Of a DNA stretch of 36,684 nucleotides, positions 1 through 8,160 are shown piece after piece. The notes beneath the pieces are model-generated. The model saw nothing but the letters and a program-made list of their open reading frames with translations. It searched no databases and was not told the DNA's origin. The translations under genes and the position numbers were made by a program. The DNA comes from Muribaculaceae bacterium (GTDB lineage: Bacteria > Bacteroidota > Bacteroidia > Bacteroidales > Muribaculaceae): positions 1-36,684 of the forward strand of contig VSPF01000004.1 of NCBI GenBank assembly GCA_009775195.1, written 5' to 3'. Every line of letters starts with the position of its first letter. Position 1 is the first letter of the stretch.

Positions 1-1122
1 CAGGCCGACACCCTCGAAATATACGGCAGCGCCGACCCCGAGACCTACCCCTTGCAGAAAAAAGGACACACCATGGAGTTCCTTCGCGAGAAGGCACACC
101 TGCGCCCGCGCACCGCGACATTCGGCGCCATCTTGCGCATACGCAGCGCCCTGGCTTTCGCTATCCATAAGTTCTTCAACGAAAAGGGCTTCTACTACCT
201 CCACACGCCCCTCATCACAGGCAGCGACTGCGAGGGTGCCGGAGCGATGTTCCAGGTGACGACCCTGCCGCTGGGCGACCTCCCTAAGACCGAAGACGGC
301 GCCGTAGACTATAGCAAGGACTTCTTCGGCCGCCCCACCGCACTCACCGTCAGCGGACAGCTCGAGGGCGAGCTTGGCGCCACGGCCCTCGGTGCAATCT
401 ACACCTTCGGCCCCACGTTCCGCGCCGAGCGTTCGTTCACGCCGCGCCACCTCTCGGAGTTCTGGATGATTGAGCCCGAAATGGCATTCTACGACATCAC
501 CGACAACATGGACCTCGCCGAGGAGTTCGTGAAATATTGCATACAGTATGTCCTCGACCACTGCCGCGACGATATCGACTTCCTCTCCGAGCACTTCGAC
601 CCCGAGCTGGTGCAGCGCATGGAGTTCGTGCTACACAACGACTTCGTGCGCCTGACCTATACCGAGGGCATCGACATCCTCAAGGCATCGGGCGTCAAGT
701 TCGAGGTCCCCGTCGAGTGGGGCATCGACCTGCAGAGCGAGCACGAGCGCTACCTCGTTGAGCAGCACTTCAAGAAACCCGTCATCCTCACCGACTATCC
801 CAAGGACATCAAGGCCTTCTATATGAAGCAGAACGACGACGGCCGCACCGTGCGCGCCATGGACGTCCTCTTCCCCAAAATCGGCGAAATCATCGGCGGC
901 AGCGAACGCGAGGCCGACTACGACAAACTCCTCGCACGCATCGAGGAACTGCACATACCGATGAAGGATATGTGGTGGTATCTCGACACCCGTCGCTTCG
1001 GCACCGTGCCCCACTCGGGCTTCGGCCTCGGCTTCGAGCGTCTGATGCTCTTCGTCACCGGCATGGCAAACATCCGCGACGTCATCCCCTTCCCCCGCAC
1101 CCCCAACAACGCCGAGTTCTAA
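1..1122 (+). CDS. asnS: Asparagine--tRNA ligase, C-terminal part (5' end outside window)
   Basis: The protein charges tRNA-Asn with asparagine in the cytoplasm. The frame is open from base 1, so the gene starts upstream; 373 residues are visible of a usual length near 460-470. Class II aminoacyl-tRNA synthetase features of the AspRS/AsnRS subgroup are clear. They include the stretch KGHTMEFLREKAHLRPRT just before the catalytic core, motif 2 in FGPTFRAERSFTPRHLSEFWMIEPE, and motif 3 in HSGFGLGFERLMLFVTGMANIRDVIPFPRTP. The block GSDCEGAGAMFQVTTL is typical of bacterial AsnRS rather than AspRS. The ending PNNAEF is the normal C-terminus, so the 3' end is intact. No partner gene is visible; the next gene on this strand starts about 300 bp later beyond a foldback element. 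Confidence 0.96.
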   Translation, partial: QADTLEIYGSADPETYPLQKKGHTMEFLREKAHLRPRTATFGAILRIRSALAFAIHKFFNEKGFYYLHTPLITGSDCEGAGAMFQVTTLPLGDLPKTEDGAVDYSKDFFGRPTALTVSGQLEGELGATALGAIYTFGPTFRAERSFTPRHLSEFWMIEPEMAFYDITDNMDLAEEFVKYCIQYVLDHCRDDIDFLSEHFDPELVQRMEFVLHNDFVRLTYTEGIDILKASGVKFEVPVEWGIDLQSEHERYLVEQHFKKPVILTDYPKDIKAFYMKQNDDGRTVRAMDVLFPKIGEIIGGSEREADYDKLLARIEELHIPMKDMWWYLDTRRFGTVPHSGFGLGFERLMLFVTGMANIRDVIPFPRTPNNAEF

Positions 1123-1132
1123 TCAGCACAGT

Positions 1133-1213
1133 ATTAGGAGCTTGAACGGGGGCAAGCCATAGTATAGGTGAAACATTCCTACGCAATGGCTTGCCCGGAG
1201 GTTCAAGCTCCTA
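1133..1213. repeat. Foldback element, about 80 bp, copy 1
   Basis: The arms at 1133-1160 and 1186-1213 are almost perfectly complementary. Both read AGGAGCTTGAAC near the outside and GGCAAGCCAT near the inside, with a small mismatch between. The loop holds CATAGTATAG. It lies just after the asnS stop and may end its transcript, although no T-run follows the stem. A related, more diverged copy lies at 21003-21094, so a dispersed element family is more likely than a one-off terminator. Confidence 0.7.
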
Positions 1214-1295
1214 TAATAGTTCCATCATATTGCATTAGTCTCAGTTACAAATCGTCCGAACTGTAACGCCACGGGGTGGACAGCGGACGGTTTTT

Positions 1296-1309
1296 GTCCG
1301 ATTTCGGAC
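1296..1309. promoter_or_regulatory. Candidate operator dyad upstream of the outer-membrane protein
   Basis: GTCCGA-TT-TCGGAC is a perfect 6-bp dyad with a 2-bp centre. A further GTCCGA half-site lies at 1254-1259. The dyad sits about 115 bp before the start at 1424. No convincing -33/-7 promoter pair was found here, so an operator role is only a possibility. Confidence 0.25.
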
Positions 1310-1423
1310 AGTAGGCGAAATTGTTACTCGTTGATTTATAAGTGATTGCCGTTTTGGCACGGTAAATGTCGGTTTAATAGTCGAACGTTCGTATCAATTC
1401 CAATAATCAAAATCAACAGTAAC

Positions 1424-3721
1424 ATGAAGAGATTATCAACATTAGTACTATTAATCCTCAGCCTTGCAATACAATCGGCGAGTGCGAGGGTAGTCAAAGG
1501 ACGGGTGTTTTCGTCTGCCGATACCACAGTTGTCGTGGGGGCTGATTGCAGGCTGATGTCTGGCGATAGGATGGTGAATTCCTGGCGGTCGAATGCCGAC
1601 GGCTCTTTTGCCGTTGCAAGCGGCGACAAGGGCTCGCTCAGGCTCGAAGTAGAGAAACATGGTTTTTCGACCACCGAAATTTTGATAAAAGGAGGGTCGG
1701 ACGATGTAGACCTCGGCCCGGTCTTCCTCGAAAAGAGTGTGGAGCTGAAGGAGGTCAGCGTGACGGCAAACCAGGTGGTCTATACCAAGGGGCGCACCAT
1801 CGTCTACCCCTCGGTATCAGAGGTGAAAGCATCGTCAACCTCAATCGAGCTGTTTCAGAAGCTGCCCCTGGCGGGGCTGACTGTCAACCCTATCTTCAGG
1901 ACTATGTCGGTCGATGGCGGCTCCCCGTATATCCTCATCAACGGCCGCCCGGCGTCGATGAACGAGGTCAACACCCTCGCGCCAAAGGACATCGAGAAAA
2001 TCGAGTTTTCGCGCTTCACCCCGGCGCGCTATGCCGACAAGGGCGGCAACGGCTTTATCGACATCACACTCAAGAAGCGCGACGACGGCGGCAACGTCTA
2101 TGCCTACGCCCGCAGCGCGGTCAACACGGCCTTTGTCGACGGCAATATCAGAGGTTCCTATCACCAGGGACCTTCGCAGTTTTCCTTGTTTTACAATCCC
2201 TCATGGCGTAACTATCAGTCGGTCTACGATTCCAAAACCGAGAGCTACATATCTCCTGATTTCAGAGTGAATCTCCGCAGTCACGACCGAGCCCCGTTCA
2301 ACTACCTTACCAACCAGATGCAGTTGAAATATGACTACAGCCCGAGCCTCAACACCTTTTTTTCGGCCACGTTCTATGCCACGCCGAACAGCAACAGCAA
2401 CCGGCGGCTGGCACACACTGCAGACTCAGAACTTGGCGATTACGACAATCTTGACAAAAGCCACAGCAAGGGCTTTTCGCCGTCGCTCGACCTGTTTTTC
2501 CGCCGTAAATTCAACGACCGCAACACCCTCGAGGCACAGGTGGTCGGCACCATTAGCTCGTCGGACTACCGTCATGACAACACATACATCTATCCTGACG
2601 ACAGGGAAGAAATTTATTCGACGAACGCCGACAGCCGGCGCCGCTCCCTAATCTCGGAAGTGAGCTACATACACACCTTCAGTGACAAGACGGAACTCTC
2701 GGCCGGTTTTCAAAACACCGTATCGCACAGCACGAACACCTATCTCGACACGGACTACAAACCGGTACTGACCGAGAACAACAACTACCTCTATGCCAGC
2801 CTTGGCCAGAGCATCGGCAAGTTCTACCTCTCGCTGTCGTCCGGTCTGAAAATGTACTGGATAAAGAACGACTTGAACAAGCGCAATTTCGTCCGCAACC
2901 TCTCACGCGCGCAAATCAACTGGTACATCAACCAGAAGTGGAGGCTGTTCGGCTCGTTCGTGTTCTCACCGTCCATCCCCTCGCTCAGTGCCCTCACCGA
3001 CTATCCGCAACAGGTGTCGCCCTACCTTGTGTCGAACGGCAACCCGGACCTGAAAGTGTCGGAGACTTTTACCTACAACCTGGGGGCCTCGTTCAACTAC
3101 AAGAAATTCAACGCCACGCTCATTACCGCATACGTCAACAGCAAAAACAGCGTGATTGGCGACATCGCCTATCTCGGCGACCACCTGTTCTTGTCACAGT
3201 CAGTAAATGCGCGTTACTACCGCCAGTATGCCGGCCGATTGATGCTTCAGTTGAACGGTGTTGCCGGTTTCGGCGCGAATATCACCCTCAATCTAAATCA
3301 TTATGAGACTGCCGGGTCGAACTGGTCGCACAACCTCACCTCGTTCAGTGCCGACTTCTCGTTGTGGTGGAACAAAGGACCGTTCACCATCAGCTACTGG
3401 CGCAAAATTCCCGGCAAAAGCCTGTATGGCTACCAGGTGGGCAAAGAGGAGAACGGCGACGCGCTCCAGTTTCAATACAGGCCGGACAAACATTGGAACC
3501 TTGGCGTAAGTTGGATGTATATGTTCGACAAGAAAGGCACCAGGTATCCGGCATGGAGCTATTCGCTCGTGAACCCGTCATACAGAGACCGCTATATCAA
3601 AGACAACGGCAACATGGTTGTCCTGTCGGCAACCTACACCGCCGATTTCGGCTCAATCTTCCGCACCGCCCGGCGGAGCCTCAACAACTCCGACAACGGC
3701 TCGTCGCTGCTGAAACAATAA
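1424..3721 (+). CDS. Outer-membrane beta-barrel protein, TonB-dependent-receptor-like
   Basis: This 765-residue protein begins with a signal peptide (MKRLSTLVLLILSLAIQSASA). The start at 1424 is chosen because the 26 upstream in-frame codons do not look secretory. Residues about 22-115 resemble the carboxypeptidase-regulatory-like beta-sandwich found at the front of many Bacteroidetes receptors. Residues about 115-220 form a plug-like domain that includes YILINGRPASMNEVNTL and ends with ARYADKGGNGFIDITLKKR. The rest is rich in alternating aromatic strands typical of a barrel (OMP_b-brl_3 type). It should sit in the outer membrane; the substrate cannot be told. There is no SusD-like partner, so it is probably not a SusCD glycan importer. 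It stands alone and is followed by a strong hairpin at 3735-3763. Confidence 0.85.
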   Translation: MKRLSTLVLLILSLAIQSASARVVKGRVFSSADTTVVVGADCRLMSGDRMVNSWRSNADGSFAVASGDKGSLRLEVEKHGFSTTEILIKGGSDDVDLGPVFLEKSVELKEVSVTANQVVYTKGRTIVYPSVSEVKASSTSIELFQKLPLAGLTVNPIFRTMSVDGGSPYILINGRPASMNEVNTLAPKDIEKIEFSRFTPARYADKGGNGFIDITLKKRDDGGNVYAYARSAVNTAFVDGNIRGSYHQGPSQFSLFYNPSWRNYQSVYDSKTESYISPDFRVNLRSHDRAPFNYLTNQMQLKYDYSPSLNTFFSATFYATPNSNSNRRLAHTADSELGDYDNLDKSHSKGFSPSLDLFFRRKFNDRNTLEAQVVGTISSSDYRHDNTYIYPDDREEIYSTNADSRRRSLISEVSYIHTFSDKTELSAGFQNTVSHSTNTYLDTDYKPVLTENNNYLYASLGQSIGKFYLSLSSGLKMYWIKNDLNKRNFVRNLSRAQINWYINQKWRLFGSFVFSPSIPSLSALTDYPQQVSPYLVSNGNPDLKVSETFTYNLGASFNYKKFNATLITAYVNSKNSVIGDIAYLGDHLFLSQSVNARYYRQYAGRLMLQLNGVAGFGANITLNLNHYETAGSNWSHNLTSFSADFSLWWNKGPFTISYWRKIPGKSLYGYQVGKEENGDALQFQYRPDKHWNLGVSWMYMFDKKGTRYPAWSYSLVNPSYRDRYIKDNGNMVVLSATYTADFGSIFRTARRSLNNSDNGSSLLKQ

Positions 3722-3734
3722 GTAATTTAATTCA

Positions 3735-3798
3735 AGTTTCGCAAGTTGGATACTTGCGAAACTGTTAGTAGTCTTTAGGTTATAGGTTATGGTTTGAC
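3735..3798. repeat. Perfect 12-bp hairpin followed by a heptad array
   Basis: AGTTTCGCAAGT and its exact complement flank a 5-base loop at 3735-3763, 14 bases after the receptor stop codon. It could end that transcript although no T-run follows. Immediately after, GGTTATA, GGTTATG and GTTTGAC (3778-3798) repeat with a seven-base period. The same pairing of a GTTTYGCAAGC-like motif with heptads recurs near 11082, 14262 and twice in 17757-17913. Confidence 0.6.
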
Positions 3799-3988
3799 AA
3801 ATCTATCTTAGAGATTTTAGTTAGGCCCCACCAATGATGGTGTGGTTACACACGAAAGCGAGGGTGTTGCAGAACTTCCATAATTGGAGCGTTTTCACGT
3901 TTGTTAACGCCATGTAGGCTTTGTAGGGCACATTGAAATTCCAAAATTTTAGTTCTGCAACACCCTCTTGTCATTTCGACACACCCTC
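3791..3988 (-). mobile_element. Degraded two-module palindromic element interrupted by a MITE
   Basis: Read on the minus strand, it begins GAGGGTGTGTCGAAATGACA, matching the end of the element at 35536. After the MITE it continues with the hairpin-B stretch ATCATTGGTGGGG and then CTAAAATCTCTAAGA, which is shared with the element at 26242. The first 15-bp hairpin (GTCGTC-GGA-GACGAC in the intact copies) is missing, and the 108-bp MITE occupies precisely that position. The distal half is deleted. It lies between two convergent genes. Confidence 0.7.
3860..3967 (+). mobile_element. 108-bp MITE-like element, copy 1
   Basis: The termini are a perfect 17-bp inverted repeat, GAGGGTGTTGCAGAACT. All 108 bases are identical to the copy at 28421-28528. 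No transposase with these ends is visible in the window. No target-site duplication is evident; the element replaces hairpin A of the surrounding palindromic element. Complete identity suggests recent movement or recent recombination. Confidence 0.85.
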
Positions 3989-4011
3989 TTTTTTCTTCCT
4001 TACGGAGTTCG

Positions 4012-5313
4012 TTACGCCTGGCCTTGCGATTTGGGGCGGGTTGTGGGGGCGGTGACGGCGAGGCGGCGGGTGTAGGTCGCCGTGGGTGTAGTGAGGGTGA
4101 GGAGGCCGTCGGCGATGTCGAGGCGGCTGCCGAAGAGGGGGTTGGCGTCGCGACTGTCAATCATGGCCTTTTCGAGCTCGAGGGGCAGGCGCAGTATGGC
4201 GCGTACACGGCCATTCTGGTCGCAGACCTGTATGCCGGCCTCGGTGGCCACAAAGAGGTTGCCGTTGCCGTCGAATGTCATGCCGCCGAGGCGCAGGGTG
4301 CGGTTTTCCATTGAGTGCAGCCAGTAGAAAGGCTGTCCGGCATAGCGTGTGCCGTCGGGGCGCAAGAGGTGTTGCCACAAATAATTAGACCCCGCTACGG
4401 CTTCGGTCATGTGTCCGCCGCCGGGATATACGGCTGCGGCCTGTGGCTCGATGTCGCCTGGCGTGGGTGTCGATGTCCATCCGCTGTCACCTTCGAGATA
4501 GGGCGCCAACGTGGCATTACCTGTGCCTCGGTTGGTGCGCGGCTGCCACAGCCACTTCATGACCTCGGGGAAGATTTGCGATGTGCGGCGCACGCTGTGA
4601 CCGCCCTCGGCCCAGTCGAAGGCGCAGTCGTAGCCGGCGAACTCGAGTGCCGAAGCCAACATGCGGTTGGCCTCGTACCAACTGCCGAAGAGAGGGTTCC
4701 AGGTGTCGGTGTAGCCGTCCTGCAGATATACCTTGATGTCGCGCGGTTCGGCCTTTCGCACCCACGACTGCAGCTCGTCGGCCCCGCGCATGGGCACGAA
4801 GGTGCCGCAGCCGCTATATACGCGGCCAAAGAGGTCGGGACGCTGCCAGGCGGCGTTGAAGGCCGCTATGCCGCCGCTGCTGAGGCCGAAGAGCATGGCG
4901 TTTTCCGCTCCGGGGAGGATATTTAGCCCTTTCAGGGCCGCAGGCAGCAGCTCGGTCTCGAGAAAGCGGGCAAAGCGACCGTCGGGGGCATCGAACTCGT
5001 TGCTGCGGTTATAGCGCACCACCTCGCCGTTGTCGCCATATACCACGCCCGGCTCGACGAACACGCCGACCATGGGCGGTATGTCGCCGGTGGCCATGAG
5101 GCTGTCGATACGCCTGGGCGCGTCGCAAAGTATTCCGTCGAGGCCCACGTAGAGGGCGGCGCCGCGTGCGGCGTCGTAGCCCTTGGGCACGGTGACGGTA
5201 TATCGGTGCACGGTGCCGGGGTAGATGTCAGATTTCTCGAGCAGGCCCTCGCTTTTCTCGAAAGCCATCAGTGGCAGACTTGCTAAAAGTGCGGTAAGAA
5301 AAATAAATCTCAT
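4012..5313 (-). CDS. Exported esterase (Fes/esterase-D-like) with SMP-30-like tail
   Basis: The 433-residue protein starts with a signal peptide (MRFIFLTALLASLPLMA). Residues about 30-265 form an alpha/beta hydrolase of the putative-esterase family that includes enterochelin esterase. The nucleophile elbow is GLSSGG (Ser about 145) and the likely catalytic His is in EGGHSVRR (about 239). Residues about 325-420 (LHSMENRTLRLGGMTFDGNG, then NLFVATEAGIQVCDQNGRV) look like part of an SMP-30/gluconolactonase propeller, too short to be complete. It should act in the periplasm or at the surface on an ester; the substrate is unknown. It starts two bases after the PP2C stop and is thus the likely last gene of the kinase/VWA operon, an unusual partner for cytoplasmic signalling genes. 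Confidence 0.75.
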   Translation of the reverse strand: MRFIFLTALLASLPLMAFEKSEGLLEKSDIYPGTVHRYTVTVPKGYDAARGAALYVGLDGILCDAPRRIDSLMATGDIPPMVGVFVEPGVVYGDNGEVVRYNRSNEFDAPDGRFARFLETELLPAALKGLNILPGAENAMLFGLSSGGIAAFNAAWQRPDLFGRVYSGCGTFVPMRGADELQSWVRKAEPRDIKVYLQDGYTDTWNPLFGSWYEANRMLASALEFAGYDCAFDWAEGGHSVRRTSQIFPEVMKWLWQPRTNRGTGNATLAPYLEGDSGWTSTPTPGDIEPQAAAVYPGGGHMTEAVAGSNYLWQHLLRPDGTRYAGQPFYWLHSMENRTLRLGGMTFDGNGNLFVATEAGIQVCDQNGRVRAILRLPLELEKAMIDSRDANPLFGSRLDIADGLLTLTTPTATYTRRLAVTAPTTRPKSQGQA

Positions 5314-5315
5314 GA

Positions 5316-6053
5316 CTATTTGTCGGCGCGGAGCATTACCAGTGTGCAGTCGTCGGGGGTGAGCTGGGGGAAGAGAGTCTTGATAGAACGTGTCACGGCA
5401 CTCTGGGCCTTGTTGTAGGCATATTTGAGCAGCCAGCCCGAGTATGCCCTCAGTGCCGGGGCGTAGGTCTGCTCGGCCTTGTTGTAGAGGCAGTGTACGG
5501 TGCCGTCGGTCATCAGGAAATACGTGGCCTCGGTGCAGAACTTTCCTCTCGCTATGGCGATATGACTGGCGGCATCGTCTTGCGATATGAAGTAGCACGA
5601 GTTGGCATACCTGCCGTTGACGGGTGCTAAGAGTGTCTGCGCGGCAAGGCCTACGTCGTCGGGTATGAAGCCGGCGAGTCCGTCGCCAATGTTTATGGCC
5701 AGGTATTGACCGGGGGTGCAGAACAGGGCCACGAGGGTGGTCAGATAGTCGTCGGTGGTGCATCCGGCAGCCTTGGCCGCGTCGTCGAGGGCCGTGTGGA
5801 TTGTGCCGGCGATGAGTGTGCGCAGCTCGTCATCGTCCATGTCGAAAAGCCGCGAACTACAGTTTTCGACTATCATACACATCGTTGCGGCGGCAATCTT
5901 CGATGCCTCGGCGGCACGACTTGCCGAGCTTGCCCCGTCGCAGGCCACGATAAAGGCATAGTCGTCTGTGAGCAGGTGTGTGCAGTAATCCTGGCACATA
6001 TCGCTGTCGTGAACGGTGCCGGTAACTTTAGAGGTGCTGATTTTCCATTTCAT
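5316..6053 (-). CDS. PP2C-type serine/threonine phosphatase
   Basis: This 245-residue protein removes phosphate from Ser/Thr residues and is presumably the counterpart of the kinase encoded upstream. The PP2C motifs appear in order: VACDGASSASRAAEAS with the metal-binding Asp at about 39, INIGDG at 121-125, FLMTDG at 179-184, and DDCTLVML at 234-241. No signal peptide or membrane segment is present, so it is cytoplasmic. The start at 6053 overlaps the preceding stop as ATGA, which suggests translational coupling. The usual GDSR motif is GDGL here, a common variation in small stand-alone PP2C proteins. Kinase, VWA and PP2C side by side match the known TerY-P-type triad. Confidence 0.85.
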   Translation of the reverse strand: MKWKISTSKVTGTVHDSDMCQDYCTHLLTDDYAFIVACDGASSASRAAEASKIAAATMCMIVENCSSRLFDMDDDELRTLIAGTIHTALDDAAKAAGCTTDDYLTTLVALFCTPGQYLAINIGDGLAGFIPDDVGLAAQTLLAPVNGRYANSCYFISQDDAASHIAIARGKFCTEATYFLMTDGTVHCLYNKAEQTYAPALRAYSGWLLKYAYNKAQSAVTRSIKTLFPQLTPDDCTLVMLRADK

Positions 6054-7006
6054 ACGTTCACATTCATGCTCACGATGGTTTGTAATACAGATGCCACGGC
6101 ATTGTCGGGGAGCATGGGGTCTACTCGGTAGACGCGCCTTGCCGGCCAAAGCTCCTTGAAGTCTTTTACGGCCTCGTCGGTCTTTGCCATGGGGAATACC
6201 GAGATACCGAGGGTCTCGACAGCCTCGTTGAGCTTGTCGATGGTCTCGTCGTCGACAGCCAACGGGTCGGATGTTCGCCAGATGAGCCAGCGGTCTTTCG
6301 TCTTGGCCGCCTTGAGCGTGCCGATGGCCCGCCCTACGGCGCGGTCGGCAGGTTCGCCGACTATCATGCTTGACTCGTCGTCGGGGTCCTCGCCGGCCTT
6401 GAACTGCAGTAATGCCGGGCTATAGACAATTGAATGTATTTCGACTTGCGCCCCCATGCCTCGCAACCGTTTCTCTTTCGGCAGGTCGGCAAGGGCGTCG
6501 AGCAGTCGCGCGGCCTCGGCCATAGCCCCCGGGCGCGAGTAGAGCTCGCAGAGGAAGACGACGGTTATTGGCTTGTAGCTGTCGGCCGACGAGGCCTGCT
6601 TGCAGGCACCGATGATGCGTGGGTCAATCGGCACGCCCGAGAGGCTGTTGGTGATATCGGCAAGTGACTGCATCACGTCGAGAACTGTGCGGCGGTCATA
6701 GCCCTTGTAGCGCCGGTTGTGGCTGTTGGCATTGAGAGGATGCTGCAGCTCGTTGAACCACAGGCGTATTTCGTTGAGTTCCTGTCGGTCGTCGACCTGT
6801 TCGTCGCCTGGATACATGGTGTTGATGGCCGTCTCCCAGAAGCCTCCGCTACGGCCAATCTCGCCGTTTGTGGCATAGTTGAGCAACAGGTCGAAGGCCA
6901 CACGCATCTCGAAGGCACGGCCTCGCCATGTGTCGCCGCTGCACAGGGTGCGGCTCAGCCGGCCGTAGATGTCGCGTGCCTGGTCGGCATTGATTCGGGG
7001 TGTCAT
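6050..7006 (-). CDS. Divergent VWA-like protein of the kinase/phosphatase operon
   Basis: The 318-residue protein has an N-terminal helical region (about 1-125) that includes AFDLLLNYATNG and a DEQVDDRQELNEIRLWFNEL segment. A Rossmann-like region follows (about 140-310): PITVVFLCELYS in the place of a VWA first strand, VGEPADRAVGRAI as the second loop, and DRWLIWRTSDPLAVDD as the third. The spacing resembles a VWA domain, but the DxSxS metal site is absent. It has a cytoplasmic look. It overlaps both neighbours by ATGA, so it belongs to the same unit as the kinase and phosphatase and may be a second, metal-free VWA subunit. The assignment rests on fold-like pattern and context, not on a firm motif. 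Confidence 0.5.
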   Translation of the reverse strand: MTPRINADQARDIYGRLSRTLCSGDTWRGRAFEMRVAFDLLLNYATNGEIGRSGGFWETAINTMYPGDEQVDDRQELNEIRLWFNELQHPLNANSHNRRYKGYDRRTVLDVMQSLADITNSLSGVPIDPRIIGACKQASSADSYKPITVVFLCELYSRPGAMAEAARLLDALADLPKEKRLRGMGAQVEIHSIVYSPALLQFKAGEDPDDESSMIVGEPADRAVGRAIGTLKAAKTKDRWLIWRTSDPLAVDDETIDKLNEAVETLGISVFPMAKTDEAVKDFKELWPARRVYRVDPMLPDNAVASVLQTIVSMNVNV

Positions 7007-8160
7007 AGCGTGCCCGAGATTTTCAGTGGCACATCGTTGGCCGGCGCCTCGCTCCGCGAAATCCTGATACTGCGGAATATGTCGCTGAATATGCGGTTGA
7101 GGTCGTCGGGTTTGTATTTCCAGCCGGGGATGCGGTTGATATTCTCCATCAGTGCCTCGTCCTTGGCAATTTCGGGCGAAGGTATGATGGTGTGTACCTC
7201 GAAGTCGTGTACGTCGGGGTCGCATTTTCTGGCAAGAGTGTCGAGCTGTTCGTCGAGGTGGGTGTTTACCTTGTCGTTGCGCAGCCAGCGGCCGCCGGTA
7301 AATACGATAAGCCAGGGCACCGTGGAGCCCTGGCGCGCCGCGCGGAGTTTGTCGCGATACTTGTCGAGGCAGTCCATTGCCAGGGTCAGGGCATCGCCCA
7401 TGTGCGAGGGGCCGTAAGGCTCGAGTTTCTGGCCGAAAATCTTGCGGTGGGCCGACTCTACGTCGGCGAAGTCTACCAGCACCTTTGCCCCACCGCCGGT
7501 AGTGATGACGCACACCTCGGCGCCTCGGCGCAGTTCGCGGGTCTTGTTGATGAGTTCGAAAAGCTCGTTGAAGCCGTCGCTCACGGTGTCGAGATATTGG
7601 CGCATGGCCATAGAGGTGTCGACAATAAAGACTATAGGCGAACGCTGGCTGTGATTGTCGGCCATGTCGCTCAGGCTCACGCTGGCGATTTCGTCGAGGT
7701 CGATATCGTCGTCCTCGCAGTCCTTTGTAGCCTCGAGGATTTCGTCGGGCACGATGAGGTCTTCCTTCCATGCCAGATAACGGGCGACCTCGCGCATGGC
7801 GCGGAGGTACGTCTTTTCGTCGAGTTCGGCTTCGAGGAGGTCTGAATCGATGAGGCGGCGGTCTTCCTTCTTGGCTAAAGATTTGAGAGCCTGGAATTTG
7901 AGTATGGTCTTGAAGGCCGTGAACAGGTGTTCGTTGCGGTCGTATGGTATTCCCTTTTGGCGTATATGGCGGTTGAGGGCAGGGAAGTCCTTGAGGTCGC
8001 TCTCGGTGCGCAGACTGCGTATGTGGTAGAGGAATTTATTGAGCACCAGATATTTCTGACAAAGGTAAGGTGCTGTGAGGTTGCGCTTGAGCTCGGTTAG
8101 GAACACGCCGGCAGAGAAGGGCATCTCCTGGCGTGGGTATTTTCGCGGTGGGGTGGTCAT
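7003..8160 (-). CDS. VWA-domain protein (TerY-like) of the kinase/phosphatase operon
   Basis: The protein has 385 residues. Residues 1-165 form a helical region ending in an acidic stretch (CEDDDIDLDE). Residues about 174-345 are a VWA domain: PIVFIVDTSMAMRQYL for the first strand and MIDAS loop, GPSHMGDALTLAMD for the second loop, and WLIVFTGGRW for the third. The MIDAS is partly degenerate: the second Ser of DxSxS is Ala, the second-loop Thr is Ser at 252, and the third-loop Asp is Gly. Divalent metal binding may therefore be weak or lost. The start at 8160 overlaps the kinase stop (ATGA). In TerY-type triads the VWA protein is thought to work as a scaffold or a kinase target; that role here is inference. 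Confidence 0.8.
   Translation of the reverse strand: MTTPPRKYPRQEMPFSAGVFLTELKRNLTAPYLCQKYLVLNKFLYHIRSLRTESDLKDFPALNRHIRQKGIPYDRNEHLFTAFKTILKFQALKSLAKKEDRRLIDSDLLEAELDEKTYLRAMREVARYLAWKEDLIVPDEILEATKDCEDDDIDLDEIASVSLSDMADNHSQRSPIVFIVDTSMAMRQYLDTVSDGFNELFELINKTRELRRGAEVCVITTGGGAKVLVDFADVESAHRKIFGQKLEPYGPSHMGDALTLAMDCLDKYRDKLRAARQGSTVPWLIVFTGGRWLRNDKVNTHLDEQLDTLARKCDPDVHDFEVHTIIPSPEIAKDEALMENINRIPGWKYKPDDLNRIFSDIFRSIRISRSEAPANDVPLKISGTL

Noticed and set aside
1346..1423. A longer start for the outer-membrane protein, adding 26 residues.
   Set aside because: The extension is not secretory, while the Met at 1424 begins a clear signal peptide.
5314..5763. A 150-residue N-terminal extension of the esterase.
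   Set aside because: It runs through the PP2C gene in another frame, is rich in Arg and His without structure, and would bury the signal peptide that begins at 5313.
7007..7771. A longer start for the VWA-like protein at 6050.
   Set aside because: The added region is an Arg-rich shadow of the VWA gene; the ATGA overlap at 7003-7006 marks the true start.
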